Source of the DNA: Aquilaria yunnanensis
Taxonomy: Eukaryota; Streptophyta; Magnoliopsida; Malvales; Thymelaeaceae
DNA: 64,000 bases
Assembly: GCA_039654915.1 (NCBI GenBank)
Contig: CM077594.1
Coordinates: 34,941,001-35,005,000, forward strand
Direction: 5' to 3'
Made by a program: the position numbers and the translations under genes. Numbering within the stretch: the stretch's first letter is position 1; each line of letters begins with the position of its first letter. Below the pieces are notes generated by a model that was not told the DNA's origin, did not search any database, and saw nothing but the letters and a program-made list of their open reading frames with translations. Positions 35,640 to 47,051 of this stretch are shown piece after piece.

Positions 35640-37516
35640 ACTTTATGTCTAGAGTCAAAATTCTGGCAACTTTTGGACCATTTTGCCCATACAATTTTTC
35701 CAAACCATGCAAACACTTCATTCACAAGGGGAAAGCCCTCCAAGGCTATCCCATATATGTCCATTACACATAGGAATTAAATTCCATTTCTTTTAACAAA
35801 TTTATGTGGCCAAAACAGAATTTACACGTAAGTAGCCCATCATTCACACTTAGGCAGCTTTGCACCACATCACTTACATAGCCAAAACATTACTCAAATG
35901 TTCACATACTTCTATCATTTTACATACACTACATGTACATGAATACATGCACTACAGAGTGGTGTTAACTTAGCTAAATACACACCCTAAGTTACAGGAG
36001 TACCTGCAGCACAATAGACTCCAGAATAGGATGTTGGACAGCTGTCGTATAACATAATAAGTACCACCATTAAAAATACCAAATGTGCTCCTAAAATCAC
36101 CAAAATTTCTAGATCATAACTATGCATGTCAAAGTTCATGTACTTGAAATTTCAGATTAAAACTAAAAACATAAAGGTTCATTTTGAAGGTGATCTTTCA
36201 GCTAAACCTGAAAATGAAAAAATTGAGGGGAGTAAGTTTCATTGAGAAACTTAGTAAGGGTAACACTTGGTTTCTTAAGCTAATGTGATCCTCATTAAAA
36301 CCTGCATCCAAAGACACTAAAACAAAAAAACCACAATGCATATATACAAGATATAGCAACCAAATGTAGCAACCAACACAAATAACAAACACGTGAAATG
36401 TGGCAGCAACATATACCATAGGTTAGTCCATAAAACACATAATAAACATAACCAAATCACTATGGCAGCCCTCGTCAAGCTAATGCTTGGTCTTAGGAGG
36501 ATTTTAACAGTAGTTAGTACTAAGTTTGGGCTCTAGAAACCCTCATTTTACTGCCATCTTTGTGCACTTCACACTAGGTCACAAAACCTTCAATAAGTGC
36601 ACTCCCCTCACTAAGCTTGGTTCATCAAGCTCATGACTATCTTCCAAGCTTAGCCCTAGCTCCATGGATGTTTGAAAAATAGTCCATGAGAGCAAGAGAA
36701 CCCTTACCAAAGTGAGTAGGCCAAATTTGAAGCTTAATCCTTGAAGTACTCAAGCAATAGCTCTTGTTTGCTTCCAATTGCTTCCTTTTGCCTTCAATTT
36801 CAATCAATTGCAAGTTTGAAGGTGTGGTGGCTATGGAGGAAGTATGGCTATGTTCTTCGGCTGGGGGAGGGTAAAAATGAGAGAGGGATAAGTGATTTGG
36901 CCACTTAAATGGCCTTAAATGAGCTTAAGGGCACAAAACACACTTAACAAGCTTAACCTTGCTCTATGTCATTTTCTTTCTCACTAATTATTGTTTCTTT
37001 GTCTTAAACTCATTGGTACACATGAGCCCAACATTTTTGACCAATTATCAAGTCTTGGCTGCCTCCCCCATGGTGGGATAACCCCACAATTCCACCCTTA
37101 GACTTAAGTCAAAAGCTTGAACACGTTAAGGTTTACACTAGGACATTTAGGTCCATGTTGCCTTTAGTGTTTCATTTGTCCAAACTTGTCTTCCATGAGT
37201 AATTTGGTCCTCCAATGGCACTTTCATACCATTTATATCATTCCCATAACTCTCCAAGTCTCTTTCTTGAGAGTTTTGTAATTGAGTACCCAAATTTCCA
37301 AAACCTTACAAAAAAGTCCATAGGTTGCTTGACAAACAAGCAATCCTTTAGGATTTTCTTGGGGGTCAAGTTACCAACTTGGAACACTTTTAAGTAGTTG
37401 TTGATCATGCCTTTTACCCCCTAACACTTCAATCACTATGGTGAGAACTACACAATATAATGGTTTTTAGCCATTATGACACACTTGTAATTCTCCCATT
37501 TTGTGAGGTGGTAACA
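35640..37516 (-). mobile_element. Truncated inverted LTR of family A (copy 3)
   Basis: The reverse complement matches 4013 to about 5890 of copy 1, ending (plus strand) at GAGGTGGTAACA on the right. The left part, corresponding to the last ~450 bp of copy 1, is missing where the family D element abuts. On its right the sequence continues straight into an LTR D fragment. This suggests insertion into an older LTR D relative, followed by truncation. Small frames shared with copies 1 and 2 are present but unassigned. Confidence 0.85.
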
Positions 37517-37726
37517 ATTAGCACCTGAAAGAACATTCAAAGTGGCCCTTAAACTATGTTTTTTTCCATTAGTACTTAGGCCATTTCTCATTTGCATTTT
37601 AAACCCGATAGTTCATGGTTGCACATATACATCACTTTCCACATTTTCAATTGAGTCCCTCATGATTTTTAATGTATTTTTCCTACATTTTTTGCCTTGC
37701 CCATGCGCTAAAGTAGGGTGCTAACA
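37517..37726 (-). mobile_element. LTR D fragment
   Basis: 210 bp aligning to 28197-28406 and 35431-35639, ending at the LTR terminus (GGTGCTAACA here, GTCCTGACA in the others). Its outer end borders satellite at 37727. It is the remains of a separate, more diverged family D insertion. Confidence 0.8.
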
Positions 37727-38411
37727 GAATAATTCACAACTCATTTAGAATGAAATGGAAACATTCATAACTAGTTTCACATAAAAACATTCATAGCTTA
37801 TTTGGAATGGAAACATTCATAACTTATTTAGAATGAAATGGAAACATTCACAACTAGATTGGAATGGAAACATTTATAGTTAGTTTGGAATGGGAACATT
37901 CAAAGATTATTTATAGTGAAAGGGAAACATTCATAAATTTTTTGGAATAAAAACATTGAAAACATGTTTACAATAAAATGTAAACATTGATGATTTGTTT
38001 GGAGGAGAAACATTCACAACTTGTTTAGAATGAAATAGAAACATTCACAACTAGTTTGGAATGGAAGCATTCAAAACTTGTTTTGAATGAAATGGAAACA
38101 CTCACAATCTTTTTTTAACAGAAACATTCAAACTTATTTACACTGAAATGGAAACATTCACAATTTATTTCAAATGGAGACATTCATAACCTATTTTGAA
38201 TCAAACATTCATAACTTGTTTAGAATGAAATAAAAATATTCATAACTTGTTTGGAATGAAACAAAAATATTAACAACTTGTTTAGAATAGAAACATTCAC
38301 AACATGTTTGGAATGGAAATGTTCACAAGTTATTTGGAATGAAAACATTATGGAAACATTCACACCATATTTGGAATGAAAACATTCACAACTTATTTAG
38401 AATGAAAGGGA
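37727..38411. repeat. Minisatellite array (segment 6)
   Basis: Satellite resumes after the 16-kb block. Its first units resemble 10190-10330, including the CATTTATAGTTAGTTTGG variant, whereas the array left of the block (21650-21715) corresponds to about 7030-7090. Some 0.7 kb of satellite therefore appears to be missing across the block. It ends in AGGGA (38407-38411), the TSD of LTR E. No gene is seen. Confidence 0.9.
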
Positions 38412-39828
38412 TGTTGGGTTTCGGGAGCCAAATAGCGCAGCGGAATTCAACCAAAACCCTCCAGGATCCAAGTGAAACGGGGTAAACCGGGTGTTCAAAA
38501 ATTTCATACCTAATTTTTGGTTGAGATCTCTCACTCAACTGTAGAGTCGAATCACAAAACCTGAACAGTTGACGTGTTCAGGCTCTCTATGGTATCCACA
38601 CGAGCCTCTCGGGATCACCACGCTTCCACCATGTCCCGGCAGATGCGTTTCTATTGCGCTCGCAGTGCTAGCTTGCGTCCTCCAAGGAATTGCAAGAGAA
38701 GAGTGCGGCTGTCCTTTTGGGAGGCTAGGGCAAGGAGACCTACGAATTTCTCACTTAAAAGTTGTATTTATAGTGAGACTCAACTTCTAGGCCTAATGGG
38801 TTTCGAAGCCCTAATCCAATTAGGATTTAATTTCGGGCTTAATAATGGCTCAACTCCTTGGCCCATTATTAATACGAAATTAAAGTGAAACCATAACCCA
38901 AATAATTAGCCCATGCACTCTAATGATCCAAATAGCTCTATGTGTGCGACCCAATAGGCTCTTGCCATGTTGGCAATGATCATAAATCACATTTATGATC
39001 ATAAGCAATGAGCGGTGTCTAGCAACACATCATTGCTACCCAAGTGACAAGATTGTCGGTGAATCGACTAAACCTTTATGATCATCACCGATATATGCCA
39101 TTGTCCCTTTGTCCAAGATATCAAGACTAAGCACGAGACATGGAATGTGTCACTCTCATATAGCCCAATCTTTGGTTTCTTGATTACTGAGTAGACCAAC
39201 TTAAACTGATGACATTGATATCATATATCAACTCATCGGAGCATGGCCATGCATTTTCTAAGTCTCACTCTATCAAGGGGCCTAAAGATATCACTCCCGT
39301 TACATAGGAGGGACAAATCCCATCTTGATCATACAAATCCCTCCGCATGATATGTGACATACCCAATGACCTCCTTCAAGTTCACTCAGTTACGAGCAAC
39401 AAAGGAAAGTATCAAAGTATGTGACTCACATGTAGGGAACCTTGTTGATCTTAGGTCGAAGAACTACATATACCATGATCACTATGAGAATCACTTATGA
39501 CACTCATATAACGATCCATGAAGTGTTCTCATGGTGGGTCGGTCTAGTACACGAGTTCTCCAACTTGTACCCATATGTAGACTACATATCTCATATTAGT
39601 CTCCACATATGCTAGTCATTATGTATTATTGCAACCCGCTCCACAATAATACTAGACTAGGGATGTTTAAGAATATCATTATTCTAGCGTTACAATTATG
39701 TTTATTACGTTACGCAGAAACAAAACAACAAACAAAATTGCTGGATTAATGCCTCAATAAAATATCATGAGTCAATGTGCAAAAATACAATCATCTAATG
39801 ATTGGCTTTTTTGGGCACAACACTAACA
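38412..39828 (+). mobile_element. Solo LTR, family E
   Basis: 1417 bp from TGTTGGGTTTCGGGAGCC to GGGCACAACACTAACA, flanked by a perfect 5-bp duplication AGGGA (38407-38411 and 39829-39833). No internal coding region. The TGTTGGG...AACA ends and length would suit a Ty1/Copia LTR such as the SIRE/Maximus group, but that is a weak inference. Frames at 38569-38888 show no known domain. Confidence 0.86.
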
Positions 39829-42800
39829 AGGGAAACATTGACAAGTAGTTTAGAAAGGAAACATTCACAACTTGTTAGAATAATGTGGAAACACTCACAA
39901 CTAGATTGGAACGGAAACATTCACAACCAGTTTGGAGTGGAAACATTGACAACTTATTTTGAATGAAATGGAACCATTCATAACTTGTTTGAAATTAAAA
40001 CATCTGCAACTTGCTTAGAATTAGTTGGAAACATTCAATACTTTCTTGAAACAAAAACATTCATAACTTGTTTAGAATCGAAACATTCACAACTTGTTCA
40101 AATTGAAATGTAAACATTCAGAACTTGTTTAGAGTAGAAATGCTAACAACTTGTCTGGAATGGAAATATTCAAATCTTGTTTAGAATGAAACATAAACAT
40201 TCACTGCTAGTTTGGAATGGAAACATTTACAATTAGATTGGAACAGAAACATTCATAGCTTGTTTAGAATAAAATGGAATCATTCACAACATATTTAGAA
40301 TGAAATTGAAACATTCACAACTTGTCTAGAATAGAAACATTCCTAACTTGTTTGGAATGGAAACGTACGTAACTTGTTTAGAATGAAATGGAAATGTTCA
40401 CAACTAGTTTGGAATAGGAACATGCACAACTTGATTTGATTCAAGTAGAAACATTTATAACTAGTTTGGAAAGGAAACATTTGTAACTTGTTTATAATGG
40501 AAGGGAAACATTCATGACTTGTTTAGAATAAAATGAAATATTGACAACATGTTTAGGATGAAATAGAAACATTCACAGCTTGCGTGGAATAGAAACATTG
40601 ACAACTTGCTTGGAACAGAAACATTCAAAACTTATTTCGAATGGAAACATTGACAACTTGTTTTTAATGAAAGCACTCACAAATTGTTTGGAAGAGGAAC
40701 ATTCACAACTTGCTTGGAATGAAAACTTTCTCCATTTGTTTGAAATGGAAACATTCATAGCTTGTTTGGAATGAAAACATTCACAACTTGTTTAAAATAA
40801 AGTAAAAACATTAACAATTTGTTTAGAATGGGAACATTCACTACTTGTTTAGAATCAAATGGAAACATTCATAAATAGATTGTAAATAAAACATTTAAAA
40901 CTAGTTTGGAATTGAAAGATTCATTTATTGTTTAAAATGAAATGGAAATATCCATTACTTATTTGTAATGGAAACACTCACAACTTGTTTAGAATGAAAT
41001 GGAAACTTTCACAACAGGTTTGGAATAAAAACATTTAGAACTTGATTAAAATGAAATGTAAGCATTCATAACTTGTTTGGAATAGAAACATTCACTACTT
41101 GCTGAGAATGAAATTGAAACATCCACAACTTGGTTGGAATGGAAACATTCATAATCTGTTTGGAATAGAAATAGTCATAACCTGCTTAGAATGAAATAGA
41201 AACATTCACAACTAGTTTCGAATGGAAATATTCACAACTTGTTTATAATGAAATGGAAACATTCATTTCTTGTTTAGAGTAGAAATATTCAGAACTTCTT
41301 TAGAATGAAACGCAAACAATCATAACTTGTTTGGAATGGAAACGTTCACAACTTGTTTGGAATGAAAATATTAACAACTTGTTTGGAAGACAAACATTCG
41401 TAACTTGTTTCGAATCAAAGCAATCACAACTTGTTTGGAAGAGAAACAATCATAACTTGTTTGGAATGGAAACATTCTCACCTTGTTTGGAATGGAAATG
41501 TTTACAACTTGTTTGGAATCAAAATATTCACAACTTGTTTACAATGAAGTGGAAACATTCACAAATAGTTTTGAAAAGGAACATTCATAACTTGTTTAGA
41601 ATGAAATGAAAACATTTACAACAAGTTTTAAAAGGAAACATTTACAGCTAGTTTCGAGTCAAAAAATTCACATCTTCGTTAGAATGAAATGGAAACAATC
41701 CAAACTTGTTTAGAATAGAAACATTCACAACTTGTTCAGAATGAAATAAAAATATTCATGACTTGCATGGAATGGAAACATTCAGAACTTGTTTGGAATG
41801 GAAACATTCACAATGATTTTAGAATGAAATGCAAAATTGGACATCTAGTTCGAAATGGAAACATTCATAACAAGTTTGGAGTGAAAGCACTCATACCGAG
41901 TTTGGAAGGGAAAGATTTACAACTTGTTTAGAATAGAAGCATTCATAGCTTGTTTGGAATAGAAATATTCACAATGTGTTTGGAATGGAAACATTCACAA
42001 CTAGTTCAAAATGATAAAGAAACATTTATAACTTGTTTGGAATGAAATGGAAGCATTCACAACTAGTTTATAATGGAAACATTCACAACTTGTTTAGAAT
42101 GACATGGAAAAATTCACAACCTGTTTGGAAGAAAAACATCCACAACTTGTTTAGAATGAAATGGAGACTTTCATAATTGGTTTGCAATGGAAACATTCAC
42201 AACTTGTTTAGAATGAAATGGAAACATTCATGACTAGCTTCTAATGTAAACATTTATAGTTAGTTTAGAATGGAAATATTGACAACTTGTTTACAATGAA
42301 TTTTAAATGTTCACAACTTGTTTGGAATGGAAACATTCATAACTTTTTTACACTGAAATGGAAACATTCACGATTTGTTCTGAAGAGAAACATTCACAAC
42401 TTGTTAGGAATGGAAACTTTCACAGCTTGTTTAGAATTAAATGGAAATATTTACATCTAGATGGGAATGGAAACAATTGCAACTTGTTTAAAATGAAATG
42501 AAAACTTGCACAACTAGTTTAGAGTGGAAATAATCACCTTTAATTTTGGGGGGAAACATTTCCAGCCTTTTTAGAATGGAATCAAAAGATCGACAACTTG
42601 TTTGGAATGGAACGACTCATATCTTCTTTAGAATGAAATGGAATCATTCACAATTTATTTGGAATAGAAACATACACAACTTGTTTGGAATGTAAACAAT
42701 CACAACTTCTTTAGAAATAAATGCAAAAAGTCGTAACTAGTTTCGAATGGAAACATTCACAACTTGTTTAGAATGAAGTGCAAACTTTCACAAGTTGGTT

Positions 42801-43345
42801 AGAGGGGAAACCTTCAAAACTTTTCTAGAATGAAATGGAAACATTCACAAGTTGTTTGGAATATAAACATTCACAAATTCTTTGCAATGAAATGAAAACA
42901 TTCACAACTTGTTTGGAATTGAAACTTTCACAACATGTTTAGAATGTCATTGAAACATTTGCACCTAGTTTGACATAGAAAAACTCATAACCTGTTTGAC
43001 ATGGAAACATTCACAACCTGTTTAGAATGAAATGGAAACATTCACTACTAACTTAGAATAAAAACGTTAACAACTTCCTTATAATGAAATGGAAACATTC
43101 ACAACTAGTTTAGAATATAAACATTCACAACTTGTTTAGAATGAAGTAGAAACATTCACAATTTGTTTTGAATAGAAAATTTCACATTTTGTTTAGAATG
43201 AAATCCAAACATTCACAACCTATTTGGAATAGAAGCATTCACAACTTGTTTGTAATGGAAACATTCAAAACTTGTTTTGAATGCACTCATAAATTTCACA
43301 ACTAGTTTATAATGGGAACATTCAAAACTTCTTTAGAATGAAAGG
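39829..43345. repeat. Minisatellite array (segment 7)
   Basis: Contains another higher-order copy: the ACTTGATTTGATTCAAGTAG variant near 40430 parallels 10829 and 18332, and the landmark variant lies near 41665. The family C target is empty here, near 40498 (GGAAGGGAAAC). It ends in AAAGG (43341-43345) before the Tat-like element. No gene is seen. Confidence 0.93.
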
Positions 43346-44239
43346 TGATAGCCAAAATGCTACCGCCCCGAACACCTAAGGACCCCGGAAAGGAAGGAGC
43401 CAAGCCCCTGAGGTACGCAACCTCGGCAGCCCGCCAGTACCTACCTCAGGAAACCATTGTATCGCCTCCACCGGGAAAGCGACCGAGTCAGCTTCGGGGA
43501 GAAGTGCCAGCCACCTTCTGCAGGTGAAAGTCCCCCGAAGGGCTAACTTCGGAGCCAGGGAATGCCCTAAAGTACCACTGCGACTCCGGGAAAAGGTCCC
43601 TCACTCCAAAGTGGGACATCAACCAAGTGGACCTCGGAGGTACGGCGAGAGCCATCAAGCAGCCTCTGACATTACGCCCGTACACCCTACACGCCGTCCT
43701 CGCAGGCAGTCGGACGTGTCGCCGCTGCCTACGTCCTGTCTTGTAGGGCTATGATTATCGCAGCTCGTGGCTTGAGGAGCCTGCAGGCAGCTAGGGGCCC
43801 CTCACGCCCAGAAGTACGGATGGTGTTCGTCCATACACGTGCAGCCATCTAAAGGGCTCACCCCCTCCTATCTATACCAGGGGAATGGTCACAGGTGGGG
43901 GATCGGTAGATCTATCTCTCTCTCTCTACCTCTCTCGACCTCTCTCTAGGCGCTGACTTGGGCGTTGGAGGCTCCTCCCTGGAAAATCACTCGGGGGACT
44001 TCCTAACCCCTGTTTTCTGAGTGTTTCAAGCGAGTCCTCCTAAGGAATCTATGTTTCGGACCTTTCGAACATCGGAAGTCCTTCTCGGTCTCACCGTGCC
44101 TGCCACGCGAAGATGCTGCCGGCCACCACAAGTAGTCCACATAGAGCACCTTCTTTCTTGGCTCATCTACACCTCCAGAAACTCCTGCTACATTCTCCAC
44201 GACACATAGTGGAGATACTGATGGCCCTCAGCGCCATCA
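43346..44239 (+). mobile_element. 5' LTR of Tat-like element (family F)
   Basis: TGATAGCCAAAATGC to AGCGCCATCA. It differs from the 3' LTR at 14 of the first 194 aligned bases (about 7%). A (CT)n tract lies at 43911-43947, just after a degraded TATA region (TATCTATA near 43868, where the 3' LTR has TATATATA). Confidence 0.9.
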
Positions 44240-44241
44240 TT

Positions 44242-44259
44242 TGGCACCGTCTGTGGGAA
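44242..44259 (+). other. Primer-binding site of Tat-like element
   Basis: TGGCACCGTCTGTGGGAA lies two bases after the 5' LTR. Tat/Ogre-type Gypsy elements typically carry TGGCGCCGTCTGTGGG here; the G-to-A change fits CpG decay. The tRNA partner is not assigned. Confidence 0.75.
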
Positions 44260-44760
44260 CTTCACTCCCAGGTCTCCACCGTTGAAAACCCAGCGTTCTA
44301 AGGACAAAGGACTTTTGAGGTCCCCGTCCGCGCCAGAGGTTCAACCGGCAATCGAACGACTGCAGCAGGGAATTTCGTGACCAAGGACGAACGTCCTCTG
44401 ACTACTACCATAGGCTTCCTGCGCGAGTTCTCATGCCCTGTCGTGCCTGGAGCGACGCGGCAGTTAGACCGAAGATGGCCGTAGCTAAATTTGAGCCAAA
44501 GGCCCTCCTGACCAGTACCTCGTCAGGAGAAGGGTCCCACATCAAATCAAGGGAGTTCGGAAGGAGAGGTCAGCAAAGATGAGTCCTCAACAGGAAGCAT
44601 GCCCCTCGGAATGTGACCTACGGGAAAACTAGGGTCAAGATGACCCAGACCTCCATGTCGAAGGAGTTCTACAGCCAAAGAAAAGTTGCTGTCTCCTCGG
44701 CAACAAGGGCATATGCCCATTACCCAAAAAAAAAGGGCCATCTACGGCTTGCTATTTGCA
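44260..44760 (+). other. Leader of Tat-like element and deletion junction
   Basis: Sequence between the primer-binding site and the first pol remnant. Frames at 44613-44813 show no gag similarity I can recognise. Because the next recognisable protein is the RT/RNase H boundary, some 3 kb of gag-PR-RT expected for this clade must have been lost within or at the end of this stretch. Confidence 0.5.
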
Positions 44761-45245
44761 GGGAAAAGGCTATGACTATACTTCCAAGGTCACACTACCA
44801 CTATCCGCAGTAACTCACCTCTGGGCGAAGTCATGAAAAGGGTAAAGCATTTGGTGAAGATCATCGAAAGGGTGCATCGAGCTCGGAGGATACTGCAGCA
44901 CGTACGAGCCAAGAAGGGCAATGAAAGCCTTGGCACTGGCAGACTTCGTTGCCAAAAATACCAGGAGTAGGAAATGCTGAAACCAATGAGGGAAACCGAG
45001 CAAAGGTAGATCTAGAGTGGAAACTCCGTGGAACCCCGAGCACAGAACATCAGGGTGCTTGAGTAGCCCCTCGGGAGCCCGAGGGCAGAGGGGCCACCGG
45101 AGCAATCAAATGTGGTCACCAAAGTGCTGGGCCATTCGAGCATGGCAATGCTAAGTATAGCAACCTTGGACAAAGGGTGGAAAGACCCTACAAAGAGGTA
45201 TCTCGCAACCAAATAGTCCTGAAAATCCTCATAAAGTGGCAAAAA
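44761..45245 (+). pseudogene. RNase H remnant, Tat-like element
   Basis: The plus-strand translation with frame changes gives the RT connection followed by YEPRRAMKALALADFVAK-like sequence (44895-44960). This is the segment just before RNase H in Tat elements (typically YxPRTAIKxQALADFxAE). A weak VDGSS/GAGVVL-like stretch follows at 45005-45110. At least one frameshift and several stops occur, and the RNase H active-site residues are not all identifiable. Confidence 0.6.
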
Positions 45246-45339
45246 ATGCGAAGATATTCCGGATGATGTCCCCTAATTAAGGAGGAATTATACCGGCAGG
45301 GGTACACAAGTCCGCTACAAAGATGTACCGGTAAAAAGG

Positions 45340-46305
45340 GTGCAGGACAATTCGTCCAGAAGGTGTGAAAATTGCCAAGAGATAGACCACACCCAAAGGT
45401 TGCCTCTGGAGTGGATAAGCCCGGAAGATTACCTTTGCCCCTTGGCAGTATGGGGCATAAACCTCACCGGACCACTCCCGATAACACCTGAAGGTGTGAA
45501 GTTCTACGTAGTAACAGCAGACTACTCCACTAAGTGGTTGGAGGCAGAGCCCCTGGGAACTATTCAGGCAAGAGATATATGAAAGTTCGTCTGGAACAAC
45601 ATGATATGCAGATTTAGCATGCCGACGGTGATAATGGCCGATAATGGCCGATAATGGTTCCCAGTCTATGGATAAGGGATTCCAAGAATTTGTCACCAAC
45701 TTCGGAATAAAAATGCACTTCGACCCACTAGCTCAGCCCCAAAGCAACAAACAGGTGGAGGTAGCCAACATAGTTATAAAAGAGGGACTACAAAAGAAGT
45801 TGGGGGAAGTAAGGGGAAAAGACCAGGAAAACTTCCTACTGTACTGAGGAGTCTTCGGACAACTCCCCGAGGGGCCATGAGGGAAACACCTTTCTCACTT
45901 ATCTTCAGTACAGAGGCCATTATCCCCATCGGAGTAGTACGGCCATTAGTTAGAATACAGGTGTTCGGCAAAAGAGGAAATGACCTTGGGTTGAGGACTA
46001 AGCTCGACCTAGTTGACGAACACTGAGAAATGGCCGAGCTCAGAAGAAAGGCCTTTCAGCAAAAGGTGGCCATAAGTGCAAACCTGCATGATAGGCCAAA
46101 AGGAATAACGGAGGAAGACCTCATCCTCCGAAAGGCCGAGTCTGAACCCCAAAAACAATCCCATGGGGTACTTCGGCCAAACGGGAAGGGGCCTTATTTG
46201 GTCCCAGACGAGGTCCGAAAGGGAGTATACAAGCTCGGTGATGCCGAAGGAGGAAAACTAGAAAATGCATGGCACTCAGATGCCTTAAAGAAATTCTATA
46301 CTTAG
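45340..46305 (+). pseudogene. Integrase of Tat-like element (decayed)
   Basis: Zn-binding end RRCENCQEIDH (45355-45390), then WGINLTGPLPITPEGVKF and VVTADYSTKWLEAEPLGTI (45450-45570), then MADNGSQSMDKGF and LAQPQSNKQVEVAN (45644-45770), then the C-terminal DLILRKAESEP...GPYLVPDEVRKGVYKL and AWHSDALKKFYT ending 46305. This is the Gypsy/Tat integrase order. The first catalytic Asp (normally GID) is Asn here. The second lies in a 10-bp duplication that shifts the frame (near 45631-45655). A stop at 45580-45582 and another at 45845 break it further. Confidence 0.85.
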
Positions 46306-46400
46306 AATTTTAGATGAGAAATTGTACAAGAGAGAAATTTCTCTAAGTACAGAAGTTTTCCCCTATCTGAAAGTACTCGCCGAACAAAGCTGAAGCACAC

Positions 46401-46613
46401 ACTCCCGAAAGTCCTATTTTCCTTCAAAAGGATGACTGGGTGGTACGCCAAAAAAAGGGTGAAGTCCATTAACTCCCTAAAGTCCTATTTTCCTTCCAAA
46501 GGATGACTGGGTGGTATGCCCAAAAAAGGGTGAAGTCCATTGACTCCCGAAATTCCTATTTTCCTTCCAAAGATGGTGGGGTTATATGCCCAAAAGAGGT
46601 GAAGTCCATCGAG
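46401..46613. repeat. 71-bp tandem repeat, three copies
   Basis: Unit starts (ACTCCC) are at 46401, 46472 and 46543, exactly 71 bp apart. Each contains TCCTATTTTCCTTC, GGATGACTGGGTGGTA and GGGTGAAGTCCAT; the third copy is slightly shortened. Tandem repeats in the 3' untranslated region are a known feature of Retand-type elements. Confidence 0.85.
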
Positions 46614-46710
46614 TACGGCCGACAAAGACAGGCTAAAACTTGGTTAAGTAAACTTCGGAAACAAAGAGAGTTTACCCGAAGGGTGGCCGATGAAATGAGC
46701 AAAATGTACC

Positions 46711-46832
46711 TTTCCGAAGTCCATTGACCGAAAGAGGTCTGGACAATTTGGAAACAAAAATCGCTCGTACCTTCCCGAAGTCCCTTGACCGAAAGTGGTC
46801 GGGACAATAGGGAAAAATTGCTCAAAAGACTT
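46711..46832. repeat. ~61-bp tandem repeat, two copies
   Basis: TTTCCGAAGTCCATTGACCG at 46711 recurs as TTCCCGAAGTCCCTTGACCG at 46772, each followed by AAAGxGGTCxGGACAAT. It is distinct from the 71-bp family upstream but shares the GAAGTCCAT core. Confidence 0.75.
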
Positions 46833-47051
46833 AACCAAATTATGAAGGAAAATTCATTGAAGAAGGTCTTAATACAAGGAGAAGGTTACAAGAAGAAAAA
46901 TACAAAGAACAAGAAGAAGGCAAAGGCCCTAGAATATCTAAGGGTCCTCGGCGTCGCGGGAAGCTTTGACTCCTGTGTCTTTGGCCGTCGCCTTCGGTGC
47001 AAGAGGAGGGGCAAATGGCAGATTGAGGAACTCAACTTTTGACCAAGTCCA

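Larger units (their letters stand above)
46306..47051 (+). other. 3' region of Tat-like element, with tandem repeats
   Basis: Non-coding stretch between the integrase stop and the end of the antisense gene. It holds a 71-bp and a ~61-bp tandem repeat (listed separately). The minus-strand continuation of the antisense frame beyond its stop at 47052 is disrupted. Frames at 46785-47151 have no known domain. Confidence 0.55.

Noticed and set aside
43488..45242. Overlapping ORFs on both strands in the Tat-like LTR and leader
   Set aside because: GC-rich sequence with few stops by chance; no domain, and LTR copies at 54600-55394 do not keep the same boundaries.
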